Of a DNA stretch of 64,000 bases, positions 46,749-55,322 are shown piece after piece (within the stretch, counting starts at the first letter, position 1; every line of letters begins with the position of its first letter). The stretch is from Mesorhizobium sp. AR02 (GTDB lineage Bacteria; Pseudomonadota; Alphaproteobacteria; Rhizobiales; Rhizobiaceae), in assembly GCF_024746835.1 (NCBI RefSeq), contig NZ_CP080530.1:248001-312000 (forward strand), in the 5' to 3' direction. Position numbers and translations under genes: made by a program. The notes under the pieces were generated by a model. The model was not told where the DNA came from, did no database searches, and was given only the letters and a program-made list of their open reading frames with translations.

Positions 46749-47234
46749 ATGATCGATCTCACCGACGCGCCGGTCTCTGCCCTCCTTGAACTGCACGGCG
46801 ATTTGTTGGCAGAGCTGCGGCGTCGTAAGATCGTGCGCAGTGCCAACAATCCAACCGGCGACTACGGAGAGCTCCTATTCTCCAGAGCCTTCGGGTGGAC
46901 CCTCAACAGCAATTCTTCCGCCGATGCTGACGCCATCGATACCGAGGGGGTGCGCTATCAGATAAAGTGCCGCAAGCTTGAAACACTGGGCGGTTCCCGT
47001 CAGCTCGGATTTATCCGCCGACTCCCCGACAGACCTTTTGACCGGCTCGCGGCTGTCCTGCTCGATGGCAAGTTCCGTGTCACCAGGGCAGCCATCATTC
47101 CGTACGAAGTCGTCGAACCGCGACGTACGTCGATAGCGTCAAAGGCTGGAGGTTCATGCTGCGCGACTGTCTGTGACATACCCGGCGTCATGGATGTTAC
47201 GCCCGAATTGCGAGCGGCGGAGCAGGCGATCTGA
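46749..47234 (+). CDS. DUF6998-like protein paired with the HipA-like kinase
   Basis: 161 residues starting immediately after the HipA stop. It resembles DUF6998 proteins: LLELHGDLLAELRRRKIVRS, NNPTGDYGELLFSRAFGW, DAIDTEGVRYQIKCRKLE, then FDRLAAVLLDGKFRVTRAAI. The GDYGE and D-x(n)-QIKCR elements look like a PD-(D/E)XK nuclease-type core, but activity is unproven. Near 47123-47178 the expected YVDSVKGWRFMLRDCL is found only in another frame, flanked by compensating indels; the normal frame resumes at DIPGVMDVTPELRAA. The product is full length but scrambled there. Confidence 0.65.
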   Translation: MIDLTDAPVSALLELHGDLLAELRRRKIVRSANNPTGDYGELLFSRAFGWTLNSNSSADADAIDTEGVRYQIKCRKLETLGGSRQLGFIRRLPDRPFDRLAAVLLDGKFRVTRAAIIPYEVVEPRRTSIASKAGGSCCATVCDIPGVMDVTPELRAAEQAI

Positions 47235-47559
47235 TGGCTGGCAGCGGCGCGACCCGTCCTACTGATCGCGTCCGAAATCGCTTTGCGCAAGGAACCCAAG
47301 GGATGCGTAGTCCGACATAGGGGCGGCCACGCAGTTCCTCGCGGATGTCATCGATGATCAGATCGAGATTGCAGCTCTTGCTGACGATGCGCGCAAGAGC
47401 CTCACGCGAAACGGGTTCGCTGGCGGCAAAAATGGTCGCCTCGACGCGATGCATCCACTCGCGCCAGCGAACCTCCGCCAGCAGATGATCCAACTCGCGG
47501 ACGACCAGCATTCGCTGGACATCTCTTTTTTCTCGTGTGCGTCGTGTCGGTTCCACCAT
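47197..47559 (-). pseudogene. ScpB-like chromosome segregation protein, truncated
   Basis: From ATG 47559 the minus strand encodes VVRELDHLLAEVRWREWMHR, VEATIFAASEPVSREALARI and IIDDIREELRGRPY, typical of an ScpB-like winged-helix protein. After GRPY the family signature disappears and the frame ends inside the opposite-strand DUF6998 gene, so the C-terminal half is missing. It followed the DUF1403 gene before IS66 arrived: the DUF1403 stop lies 10-20 bases upstream. Confidence 0.65.
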
Positions 47560-47659
47560 TCGATCACAATCCGTAGATGCGGAAGGTCGGTAAGCGCTCA
47601 TTTCCATGCGCGTTGACGCGGCCCGTTTGACGGGGTCGCTGTCAGACGGCTGCATCGGA

Positions 47660-49201
47660 TCATGCAGCGGCGGTTTTGGCGAAGTTGAAGGGCAGCAGGT
47701 CGGTGATGTCGGCGTCTGTGGCGCGCTGCGGCAATTCGCTGAGGACGTAGCGCAAGTAGGCCAAGGGCTCGACGCCACAGGCGCGGCAGGTCAGCATCAG
47801 GCTGTATATGACGGCGCTGGCCCTGGCTCCATCCACGGTATCGCTGAACAGCCAGGATTTTCTGCCGGTGGCAAAGATTCTGATATCGCGTTCGAGGAGG
47901 TTGTTGTCGATCGGCATCCTGCCGTCTTCTGTGTATCGCGTCAGGTACTCCCACTGGTTCAGAGTGTAGGACACGGCGTCGCCGATCTTGCTATCGGGCA
48001 AGACCTTCGGCGCGATGTCGTCGAGCCATGCCTTGAGAGCATTGAGGATGGGAACGCTGTGTTGCTGGCGAAAGCGGCGAATGCAATCGGCTTGTGTTTC
48101 GCCCTTGTCCGGCTTTTCGTTCCGAACTTGGCCTTCAACCCGGTAGAGCTGCTCGAAGAACTTGAGCGCCTGCTCCGGCGGACCGCCCCCCTTCTTTCTT
48201 GCCTTGAGGGCATCGACGAAGCGACGTCTGGAATGGGCCATGCATCCCACATGGGTGGCCCCTGCCAGCGTGCGCCATGCGGTATAGCCATCGCTCATCA
48301 GTATGCCGCGGTAATCGCCGAGGAAGGCCTGCGGATAAATCTGGCCGCGACCCGGTTGATAATCGAGCAGCACGATCGGCTCGTTACTCTCTTCGCCGCT
48401 CCGGTATGCCCACATAAATGATGTGCTGGTGGCCTCCCTGTCCTTTTCCTTCAGGACCTGGACGGTGGTCTCGTCGCCATGGATGAGTGCTTGAGACCTG
48501 AGCCGCAGCTTCAGTGCGTCATAGATGCGGGAGAGATGCTTCTCGCTCGATCCGATCACCCAATGCCCCAGAGCGCCGCGGCTGACGGGCACGCCGGCTC
48601 GCTCGAATGCCTGGCTCAAGCGGTAGAGCGGCGTGCCGTCGACGTACTTGTGAACAAGAGCAAATGCCAGTGTCGAGGCCGTGGCGATGCTGCCCGGCAA
48701 GGGCTGCGCGGGCATCGGCGCGATCACGACCGGCGTATTGATGCCGGTACGGTCGCAATGGCGGCAGGCATACTTGAAGCGCACATTCTGCAGGACCTTC
48801 GCCTTCACCTCGATATGAAGCTGCTCGGTAATGGCCTCGCCCATGTGGTGCATCCGGTGACGACAGCAAGGACAGGCCTTCTGATCTTCGGGAAGGTCAT
48901 ACTCGACGCGCTCGCGCGGCAGGTGTTCCGGCAGGGCCTTGCGGCCACGCTTCTTTCCCTCCGGCTTTTTTTCGGTGGACGGAAAGCCGGTGTCCGGCAG
49001 GTCGACCACATTGCCATCTTCGCTGCCGGCGTCGTCTTCATCGGCAACCTGTTCGGCTTCATTGAAAAGGCGATCAACGTGCTTTTCGCTCTTGGGCGCA
49101 AAACGATGTGAGCGCGCCAGCGCCAACTCTTCCTCGAGCTTAACCACGCGTTCTGCGAGCTGACGGTTCTCCGCCTGCAGCACAGCAATGCGCGCCATCA
49201 A
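47660..49201 (-). CDS. tnpC: IS66 transposase TnpC, 5' end displaced by IS91
   Basis: 513 residues visible: coiled-coil leader (MARIAVLQAENRQLAERVVK), zinc-binding region CPCCRHRMHHMG and CRHCDRTG, DDE core with LIHGDETTVQV, LMSDGYTAW and late LLERDIRIFATGRKSWLFS. The frame stays open upstream to the IS91 junction at about 49228, and continues in register beyond IS91 to an ATG at 51777 (MNLEGSVWSRARLGGH). So the original protein was longer by about 35 residues and IS91 split it near its N-terminus. Confidence 0.85.
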   Translation of the reverse strand: MMARIAVLQAENRQLAERVVKLEEELALARSHRFAPKSEKHVDRLFNEAEQVADEDDAGSEDGNVVDLPDTGFPSTEKKPEGKKRGRKALPEHLPRERVEYDLPEDQKACPCCRHRMHHMGEAITEQLHIEVKAKVLQNVRFKYACRHCDRTGINTPVVIAPMPAQPLPGSIATASTLAFALVHKYVDGTPLYRLSQAFERAGVPVSRGALGHWVIGSSEKHLSRIYDALKLRLRSQALIHGDETTVQVLKEKDREATSTSFMWAYRSGEESNEPIVLLDYQPGRGQIYPQAFLGDYRGILMSDGYTAWRTLAGATHVGCMAHSRRRFVDALKARKKGGGPPEQALKFFEQLYRVEGQVRNEKPDKGETQADCIRRFRQQHSVPILNALKAWLDDIAPKVLPDSKIGDAVSYTLNQWEYLTRYTEDGRMPIDNNLLERDIRIFATGRKSWLFSDTVDGARASAVIYSLMLTCRACGVEPLAYLRYVLSELPQRATDADITDLLPFNFAKTAAA

Positions 49202-49336
49202 CTCCTCAACAGTCGGTTCGCCAGGTCGATTGAACTAAACCGCTGCCGCGGTAGCTGACGCGCGGGTCTGGCCTGAGGAGGCCCCTGTCTGAGAAGATTT
49301 GGTGTCGAGCCAACCTTCCAGACAGGAGAACCCCAG

Positions 49337-50197
49337 ATGGCCCAGATAAGCCCTCTGCGTCAGCGGATGATTGAAGATCTGACGATCCGCAATTTGTCAC
49401 CGGAGACCCAGCGATCCTACGTGCATCACGTGGCGAAGTTCAGTCGATTTTTTGGACGATCACCCGATCAATTGGGATACGAAGAGGTGCGCGCCTATCA
49501 GGCCCACTTGGTGGGCCGAAGGGTCTCGTGGGGCGCGTTGAACCAGACCGTTTGCGCCTTGCGTTTCTTCTACGGCGTGACGCTGGGTCGATCTGATCTG
49601 CCTGAGCGGATCGCTTACGCCCGGACGCCGCGCAAGTTGCCGGTCGTGCTGAGCGCCGATGAGGTGGTCGGCTTTCTGCAGGCCGTGAAGGGGACGAGGA
49701 ACCGGGTCGCTCTGATGACCACCTATGCGGCGGGCTTACGCGCCGCGGAGGCGGCGTGTCTGCGGGTGAGCGACATCGATAGCAGCCGGATGGTCATTCG
49801 CATCGAGCAGGGCAAGGGCGGCAAGGACCGCTATGTGATGCTGTCGCCGCAGCTGCTGGAGATTTTGCGCGTCTATTGGCGGTTGACCAAGCCGGGGCGA
49901 TGGCTGTTTCCCCGGCGCGATGGCCGCGGCCCGATCCACCCGCAGACCTTGGGGATCGCCTGTCGAGCAGCCTGCGAGTTCCTGGGCGTTGAGAAGCGGG
50001 TGACGGTGCACACCCTTCGTCACAGCTTCGCCACCCACCTTTTGGAAGCCGGCACGGACATAAGGATCATTCAGGTGCTGCTGGGCCATCGCAGCCTGGC
50101 GACGACGACACTGTACGCCCAGGTCTCAACGGCAGTGATCGGCCGGACCGCCAGTCCTTTTGACCAACTCCACATGGAGATCACGCCGCCCGGCTGA
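49337..50197 (+). CDS. Tyrosine recombinase/integrase of the IS91-type element
   Basis: 286-residue XerC/D-like recombinase: N-terminal SAM-like core-binding domain, then catalytic Arg in TTYAAGLRAAEAACLRVSDI, Lys in GKGGKDRYVML, HTLRHSFATHLLEAG with His-x-x-Arg, and a late GHRSLATTTLYAQVS with the tyrosine. All catalytic residues are present. It ends 10 bases before the transposase start; such paired integrases are common in IS91-like elements. Confidence 0.85.
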   Translation: MAQISPLRQRMIEDLTIRNLSPETQRSYVHHVAKFSRFFGRSPDQLGYEEVRAYQAHLVGRRVSWGALNQTVCALRFFYGVTLGRSDLPERIAYARTPRKLPVVLSADEVVGFLQAVKGTRNRVALMTTYAAGLRAAEAACLRVSDIDSSRMVIRIEQGKGGKDRYVMLSPQLLEILRVYWRLTKPGRWLFPRRDGRGPIHPQTLGIACRAACEFLGVEKRVTVHTLRHSFATHLLEAGTDIRIIQVLLGHRSLATTTLYAQVSTAVIGRTASPFDQLHMEITPPG

Positions 50198-50207
50198 GCC
50201 GCGCGCC

Positions 50208-51416
50208 ATGCGCCCGGATCTGGAAGTGGCGGATGTATTCCACCGTCACGGGGATGATTATCGCCGCGACCATGCCGGCCATCTCGGGCGTGTCGAGCGC
50301 CGGGTCATGGCCGCGGTGGAGGCGTGCCGGACCGCGGCCCTGGGTGGTCACGCCGAACACTGCACCGACTGCGGCCTCGTGCGGCAAGCCTATAACTCCT
50401 GCCGCAACCGCCACTGCCCTAAGTGCCAGGGCCTAGCCCGCGCCCAGTGGCTGGCCGAGCGGCAGGCTGAGCTGCTGCCGGTCCCATACTTCCACGTGGT
50501 CTTCACCGTCCCGGCCCAGATCGCTGAGATCGCCTTCCAGAACAAGGCGGCGGTCTATGCGATCCTGTTCAAGGCCGCATCCGAAGCCTTGAGGGCGGCG
50601 GCGGCCGATCCCAGGCATCTGGGCGCCGAGATCGGCGTGGTCGCCGTGCTTCATACTTGGGGTCAAAATCTCCACCATCATCCGCATGTCCACTGCGTCG
50701 TGCCGGGCGGCGGCCTGTCGCTCGAGCCTGCCCCGGCGACGGCCGGGGACCGGCGATGGATCGCCTGCCGGCCGGGATTTTTCCTGCCCGTGCGGGTTCT
50801 GTCGCGCCTGTTCAGGCGGCTATTCCTGGAGCACCTGCAGGACGCCTTCGACGCCGGCCAGCTTCGCTTCTTCAGCGATCTCGCCAGCCTGGCCGACCCT
50901 GCCACTTTCTGCGCCCAACTGGCTGGACTGAAGCGGATCGAATGGGTCGTCTACGCCAAGCCCCCGTTCGGCGGTCCCGAACAGGTCCTCGCCTATCTGG
51001 GCCGCTACACCCATCGCGTCGCCATCGCCAACAGCCGCCTCGTGAGCCTGGACCAGGGAAAGGTCAGCTTCCGCTGGAAGGACTATCGCCACCACGACAA
51101 GTCCAAGCACAAGCTCATGACCTTAAGCGCCGACGAGTTCATCCGGCGCTTCCTGCTGCACGCTCTTCCAGACGGATTCCATCGCATCCGCCACTACGGC
51201 CTCTTCGCCAACGGCCACCGCGTCGCCAAGCTCGCCCAGTGCCGTCTTCTTCTGGCGGCGCCCACGCCGCCGACGCCGGACCCGACCGCCGACTATCGCC
51301 AGCGTTACCGCTGTCTCACAGGGCGCTCCCTGGACATCTGTCCGGGCTGCGGCGGCGCCATGGCCTCGCTCGGCCCGATCCCGCGCAAGGCCCAGACCTG
51401 GCCAGACACCTCATGA
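50208..51416 (+). CDS. IS91-family HUH transposase
   Basis: 402 residues from ATG 50208 (the frame upstream to 50160 only overlaps the integrase). A zinc-ribbon region CTDCGLVRQAYNSCRNRHCP with CPKC follows; the HUH motif reads HHHPHVHCVVPGGGLS. The second half has YLGRYTHRVAIANSRLVS, with its catalytic tyrosines, and a final CPGC zinc motif. The element moves by rolling-circle replication. The reading frame is complete. Confidence 0.85.
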   Translation: MRPDLEVADVFHRHGDDYRRDHAGHLGRVERRVMAAVEACRTAALGGHAEHCTDCGLVRQAYNSCRNRHCPKCQGLARAQWLAERQAELLPVPYFHVVFTVPAQIAEIAFQNKAAVYAILFKAASEALRAAAADPRHLGAEIGVVAVLHTWGQNLHHHPHVHCVVPGGGLSLEPAPATAGDRRWIACRPGFFLPVRVLSRLFRRLFLEHLQDAFDAGQLRFFSDLASLADPATFCAQLAGLKRIEWVVYAKPPFGGPEQVLAYLGRYTHRVAIANSRLVSLDQGKVSFRWKDYRHHDKSKHKLMTLSADEFIRRFLLHALPDGFHRIRHYGLFANGHRVAKLAQCRLLLAAPTPPTPDPTADYRQRYRCLTGRSLDICPGCGGAMASLGPIPRKAQTWPDTS

Positions 51417-51831
51417 CACGCCGCGCACCGACACGCTCGCACCGTCCATCCCGGCGTCTGCTACAGTCGCCGCCGGGCCTTTGCGCGCCGCTAGTCAAAG
51501 TCGCAGCCTGGCTATCGCCAGCAACGCTGCACCTCAGCGTCAACGACCCAATGGCGCCGTCTCTCGCGTCGCAGATGGTCCTGCATCGCGACGACGGGCG
51601 ACTGCCCCAGAGCGATCGGCGAGCCCGCTCCGGCGCCTCGGACACACTGTCGACCCCTAAATCCCCATAGCCCCGCCCGCCATCCCGCGGTTCAGTTCAA
51701 TCAGGCTTCAATGTAGTCGCGACCCATGCGTGCCCGCCCAATCGCGCCCGCGACCACACAGAACCCTCCAGATTCATCGTAGTTTTGAATCTGAACCGCA
51801 CCGACGCGTCAACCGCACAATTCGGGAGCCG

Positions 51832-52200
51832 TCAGCCCGCAACCTGATATTGCCGCACCGGATGGCGCACCATTGCATCGATGTCGATGCCGTCGAGAAT
51901 CCAATGGAGCTGCTCGGTCGTCAGCGTAACCACCGCCGTCTCCCGGCGTGGCCATCGGAACCTGTCTTCGGTCAGCCGCTTCAGAACCAGCACGAAGCCG
52001 GACCGGTCGAAGAACAAGAGTTTCATCCGGTCGCGGCGGCGATTGCAAAATGCAAAGACCGCAGGCGCAAATGGGTCAAGCTCCATCACCTCCTGAACCA
52101 GGACCGCAAGGCTGTTGATGCCGGCCCTAAAATCGATCGGCTCGCGGTGCAGGTAGACGTTGAGATCAGCGCCCAGTCTGAACATGGCCCAGAGCTCCAA
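51832..52200 (-). CDS. tnpB: IS66 accessory protein TnpB
   Basis: 122 residues with the IS66 Orf2 signature: YLHREPIDFRAGINSLAVLV, DPFAPAVFAFCNRRRDRMKL and LLFFDRSGFVLVLKRL. It overlaps the tnpA end. Needed for IS66 transposition although its function is not known. Confidence 0.9.
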   Translation of the reverse strand: MELWAMFRLGADLNVYLHREPIDFRAGINSLAVLVQEVMELDPFAPAVFAFCNRRRDRMKLLFFDRSGFVLVLKRLTEDRFRWPRRETAVVTLTTEQLHWILDGIDIDAMVRHPVRQYQVAG

Positions 52201-52666
52201 TGATCGCCGTCAACGCGTCTACATCACCGCATTCCAGCACCAGCTTCACGCCGTTCGGCAAAGACGCGCTCACCTTGGCTGGGAGTGGCAATGAGCCCAT
52301 GCTTTCCGACTTCGACAGCCGCTCTTCACCACGCGCAGCAGGCCTGTCCACCGAATTGCTCTGCATAGGCAGGCTGTGGTCCGCAGCGGTGACTTGAACT
52401 GGAATGAACGCAGACGGTGCAGGTGGCGGCAAAGCACCGGCGTCTTTGGTCGTCTTTATCCATTTCCGAAGAAGGTTGGCATTGATCCCATATTCAAGCG
52501 CAAGTCGCGATACCGACACGCCAGGCTCAAGGCAGGCCGCAACTAGCCGCTCTTTCGACGCCGGGTCGTACCGCCGGCGGCCGTTGCGCAAAATCCGCCT
52601 CACCAGCAGTTTCTGTTCATCGTCCTCAATCACTTGGTGTCCACCTCCGTTAAGTGGACACTTCAT
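52166..52666 (-). CDS. tnpA: IS66 accessory protein TnpA
   Basis: 166 residues. The N-terminal half is a Xre/Tc1-like HTH (RRRYDPASKERLVAACLEPG, then SVSRLALEYGINANLLRKW), the rest a Pro/Ala-rich and small beta region as in IS66 Orf1. It is the first gene of the IS66 operon; the start is about 50 bases inside the right terminus. Confidence 0.88.
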   Translation of the reverse strand: MKCPLNGGGHQVIEDDEQKLLVRRILRNGRRRYDPASKERLVAACLEPGVSVSRLALEYGINANLLRKWIKTTKDAGALPPPAPSAFIPVQVTAADHSLPMQSNSVDRPAARGEERLSKSESMGSLPLPAKVSASLPNGVKLVLECGDVDALTAIIGALGHVQTGR

Positions 52667-52713
52667 GCCAAAACACGCTCAATGGAAAAAGGTGCGGAGA
52701 AATTCGCGCTTAC

Positions 52714-53520
52714 GAAGGTCGGGCGGCCCGACAGTTCGCGCACGGCGCCAAACTCGAGCAGCCGGTCGAACAGCCGGCGTAACCCGCGATCGCTCATGCC
52801 GGTCTTGTTGTATCACCGCGCGAGGCGACGACGGCGTCATCGCCGAGAAGCGTCTCGATCACCGCGTCCGCACCTTTTGCCTGCAATTTTGGCGCAACAG
52901 CCAGCAGATGATCGGCGCGGCGGCCGAGCTCGGCGGCAAGATCCACCGCCTGCAGCGCCGCCCGCGCATAGGCGCCAAAAATGGCTTGGCGCGATGCCGG
53001 CTGCGCTTGCCGTTGGTCCGCTGGCGACAACCGATCGCTGGCTGTCGGCGGTGGCGGGTAGGCGCTCGAGCGTCGCGATGACATCGGCGGCCACGCCGAC
53101 CGCGTTCGCGTGTGCGCCAGCAAGCCCTTTGATTTCATCGCCGAGACGCCCTGCCGTGTCCTCATCGAGGAAACTCCCCAGATCCGCGCCTATCTCGCCC
53201 AGCGCCGCTTCGCCAACCAAAGTCGCGACCGGACGCGAGGCCAGCCTGCGCTAGATCAGCAGCATGCGGCCGGCGGGCCCGAAATTATCGCCGGGGCGGG
53301 TGAGCAGCAGTGCGTCGCGCAACGCCGCTGCGTCTTCCATGCGGCCGGCGCGTTTTGCCGCTTCCGCCGCCGCGGCGGCGGCAAAAGCGGCATCTTCAAG
53401 CGATTGCGGAGCGGCCGCCGCGGCGCGCAGCCAGGCCGGCACCGGAGCGACCGGCGCAACCGGGCCCGAGCTCGCGGTGACAAGCGGGTGATGGCGGATC
53501 AATTTCGGGCGGAGAATCAT
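52714..53520 (-). pseudogene. DUF1403-family protein, decayed and cut by IS66
   Basis: From ATG 53520 the minus strand encodes MILRPKL, VPAWLRAAAAAPQSLEDAAF and ALRDALLLTRPGDNFGPAG, the same start as the DUF1403 gene at 63455. Compared with that copy an internal segment is lost, a TAG follows at about 53251, and later parts (KGADAVIETLLGDDAVVAS, RGLRRLFDRLLEFGAVREL) lie in other frames. The IS66 splits its last codons: SGRPTF before the element and RIYGL-stop after it at 47589-47571. Function of DUF1403 is unknown. Confidence 0.75.
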
Positions 53521-53597
53521 CGCCGAGAGCATGAATCGGCGCGGCGCTTTTGGCAGCGTACTTTAGCAGAAACCGCCGCGCCTGTCGTGCAACTGTT

Positions 53598-53624
53598 ACG
53601 AACGATAATGTTGTTATCGGACGT
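53598..53624. repeat. Divergent-promoter palindrome, degenerate copy
   Basis: ACGAACGATAATG then TTGTTATCGGACGT: an imperfect inverted repeat related to the perfect one at 63351-63375. It lies between the divergent DUF1403 relic and recombinase relic. Confidence 0.5.
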
Positions 53625-53645
53625 ATGGCGCTAGCGTGCCAAATC

Positions 53646-54765
53646 ATGGAAGATTCCCCATCGAAACCCGCCAAAATCGACCTCTCGCCCGCCGACCATC
53701 CGGATGGCGATCTTCCCGATATCGTCGATCTGGTGCTGGAAATGGGGGCCCCACCCACCACCCCGTGGGCGCCGGCGAATCTCGAAGCGCTCGTCGAGAC
53801 GGCAACAGGCTACGCCAGGGCCGCCCGCTCCGAAAACACCAAAACCGCCTACTAAGGATTGGCGGCATTTTTCAGCCTGGTGCCGGCGCAACGGTTTCGA
53901 GCCCCTGCCCCCAGAGGTACAAACAATCGGCCTCTATATCAGCGCCTGTGCCTCAGGCAGCGCCGCCGGTGAGGCCCACCGGGGCTTGCTACCCCTTTCG
54001 GTCGCCACAATTGAACGCCGCCTGTCCGGCCACGCCTGGAACTTTACCCAGCGCGGTTTTGCGCTCGATCGATCCGATCGGCATATCGCCATGGTGCTTG
54101 CCGGCATTCGCAGAAAACACGCAAAGCCACCGCGGCAGAAAGAAGCCGTGCTCGGCGACGATCTCCTGGCGATGATCGCGACGCTCGGCCATAATTTGCG
54201 CGGCCTGCGCGACCGCGCTATTTTGCTCCTGGGCTTCGCCGGCGGCCTGCGCCGCTCCGAAATCGTCGGCCTCGACGTCGTGCGAGACGACAAGAGTGAC
54301 GGCGCCGGCTGGATCGAGATTTTTCCGGACAAGGGCGTGCTGGTGACGCTGCGTGGGAAGACCGGCTGGCGCGAGGTCGAGGTGGGCAGCGGCTCCAGCG
54401 ATTTGTCTTGCCCCGTGGTGGCGCTGGAGACCTGGATCAGGCTGGGCCGCATTGCGCGAGGCCCGCTTTTCCGCCGCATCTTCAAGGACAACGAGACCGT
54501 CGACGTCGAGCGGTTGTCCAACAAGCAATCGCCCGCCTGGTCAAGCAAACGGCGCTCGCCGGTGGCGTCCGCGCCGATCTTCCGGAAGCGGAGCGCGCTG
54601 TTGTTCGCCGGACACTCGCTGCGAGCAGGTCTCGCCTCTTCGGCTGAGATCGAGAAGCGCTACGTGCGGAAGTAACTCGGCCACGCCTCGGCCGAGATGA
54701 CCCGCAAATATCAGCGCCGGCGTGAGCGGTTCCGCACCAACCTCACCAAGGCTTCCGGGCTTTGA
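53646..54765 (+). pseudogene. Tyrosine recombinase, inactivated copy
   Basis: Homologous end to end with the intact recombinase at 61501-62640. The frame from ATG 53646 stops after ARSENTKTAY (TAA at 53852). It resumes DWRHFSAWCRRNGFEPLPPE, then RHIAMVLAGIRRKHAKPPRQ and LLLGFAGGLRRSEIVGLD with the catalytic Arg, and shifts frame near 54530 into ARLVKQTALAGGVRADLPEA. The HxxR and tyrosine parts are broken. At least one stop and two frameshifts. Confidence 0.85.
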
Positions 54766-54882
54766 ACGGCCCCCTAGGGCGAGATTTCTACTTAGCGTTT
54801 CAGTTGACATCGGGAGTTAAGGGCGACAGCGGCCTCGCTAATCTCCCCGAGACGCGGAGCCTACGCCTGGTCGGAGCAAGGT

Positions 54883-55322
54883 TTGCCCGTTCCAGCAAGA
54901 AGGTCTCACCCAACGTTCTGTGGCGAAGCCCGAAAGTTTGGCATCCGTTCGGAGATGTCGATCCCGATCTTCGACGGGTCCGGAAGGCGTGCCCTCTTTA
55001 CCTTCCCGTCCCGTGAGCGGAAACCCGACCCCGCGATGGTAGCGGACGGGTATTCCGTTCTGACACTTGGTGCCTTCATCGATGGCTACCTACAGAGCCG
55101 CAGCGACGACGGGTTGATATGCGCAGCCCCCTCCCACTGACGAGCTATCAGCTGGAATGCCTCGCATGGCTCCTGCAGGGCAAGACCAACGGCGATATCG
55201 CAGCACTTGGCAATGTCAGAAGACGGGCGGTCGAGTTCCAACTGCCGAACATCCGTCGGAAGCTCAACGTCATGACTACCTACCAGGCCCTCGACATCGC
55301 GATAAAGCACAATTGGATCTAA
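54883..55322 (+). pseudogene. LuxR-family (TraR-like) quorum-sensing regulator, fragment
   Basis: The first frame gives the end of an autoinducer-binding domain (MSIPIFDGSGRRALFTFPSR, VLTLGAFIDGYLQ). After a frameshift near 55105 a LuxR/GerE DNA-binding domain follows at 55119-55322: LECLAWLLQGKTNGDIAALG, AVEFQLPNIRRKLNVMTTYQ, ALDIAIKHNW. The N-terminal half of the sensor is absent. The 67-residue HTH part could still be translated alone from ATG 55119. Confidence 0.65.

Larger units (their letters stand above)
49228..51702 (+). mobile_element. IS91-family element with an upstream tyrosine recombinase gene
   Basis: Ends share GATTGAACTAAACCGC (49228-49243) and its near complement GCGGTTCAGTTCAATC (51687-51702). 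IS91 relatives insert beside GAAC/CAAG, consistent with the GAAC at the left end, and make no target duplication. Contents: a tyrosine recombinase and an HUH transposase. Inserted in tnpC of the IS66 element. The exact end base is uncertain by a few positions. Confidence 0.75.
47590..52713 (-). mobile_element. IS66-family element with perfect 8-base target duplication, carrying a nested IS91
   Basis: Ends are GTAAGCGCTCATTTC (from 47590) and, on the minus strand, GTAAGCGCGAATTTC (from 52713), the usual IS66 termini. GAAGGTCG flanks both ends (47582-47589 and 52714-52721), a perfect 8-base target duplication. Genes tnpA, tnpB and tnpC lie on the minus strand; an IS91-type element sits between tnpB and the main part of tnpC. 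Without the insert the IS66 is about 2.65 kb. It interrupts the last codons of a DUF1403 gene. Confidence 0.9.

Noticed and set aside
47606..48421. 271-codon plus-strand frame
   Set aside because: Antisense to IS66 tnpC.
50657..51670. 337-codon plus-strand frame
   Set aside because: Overlaps the IS91 transposase in another frame and is Arg/Pro/Ser-rich without motifs.
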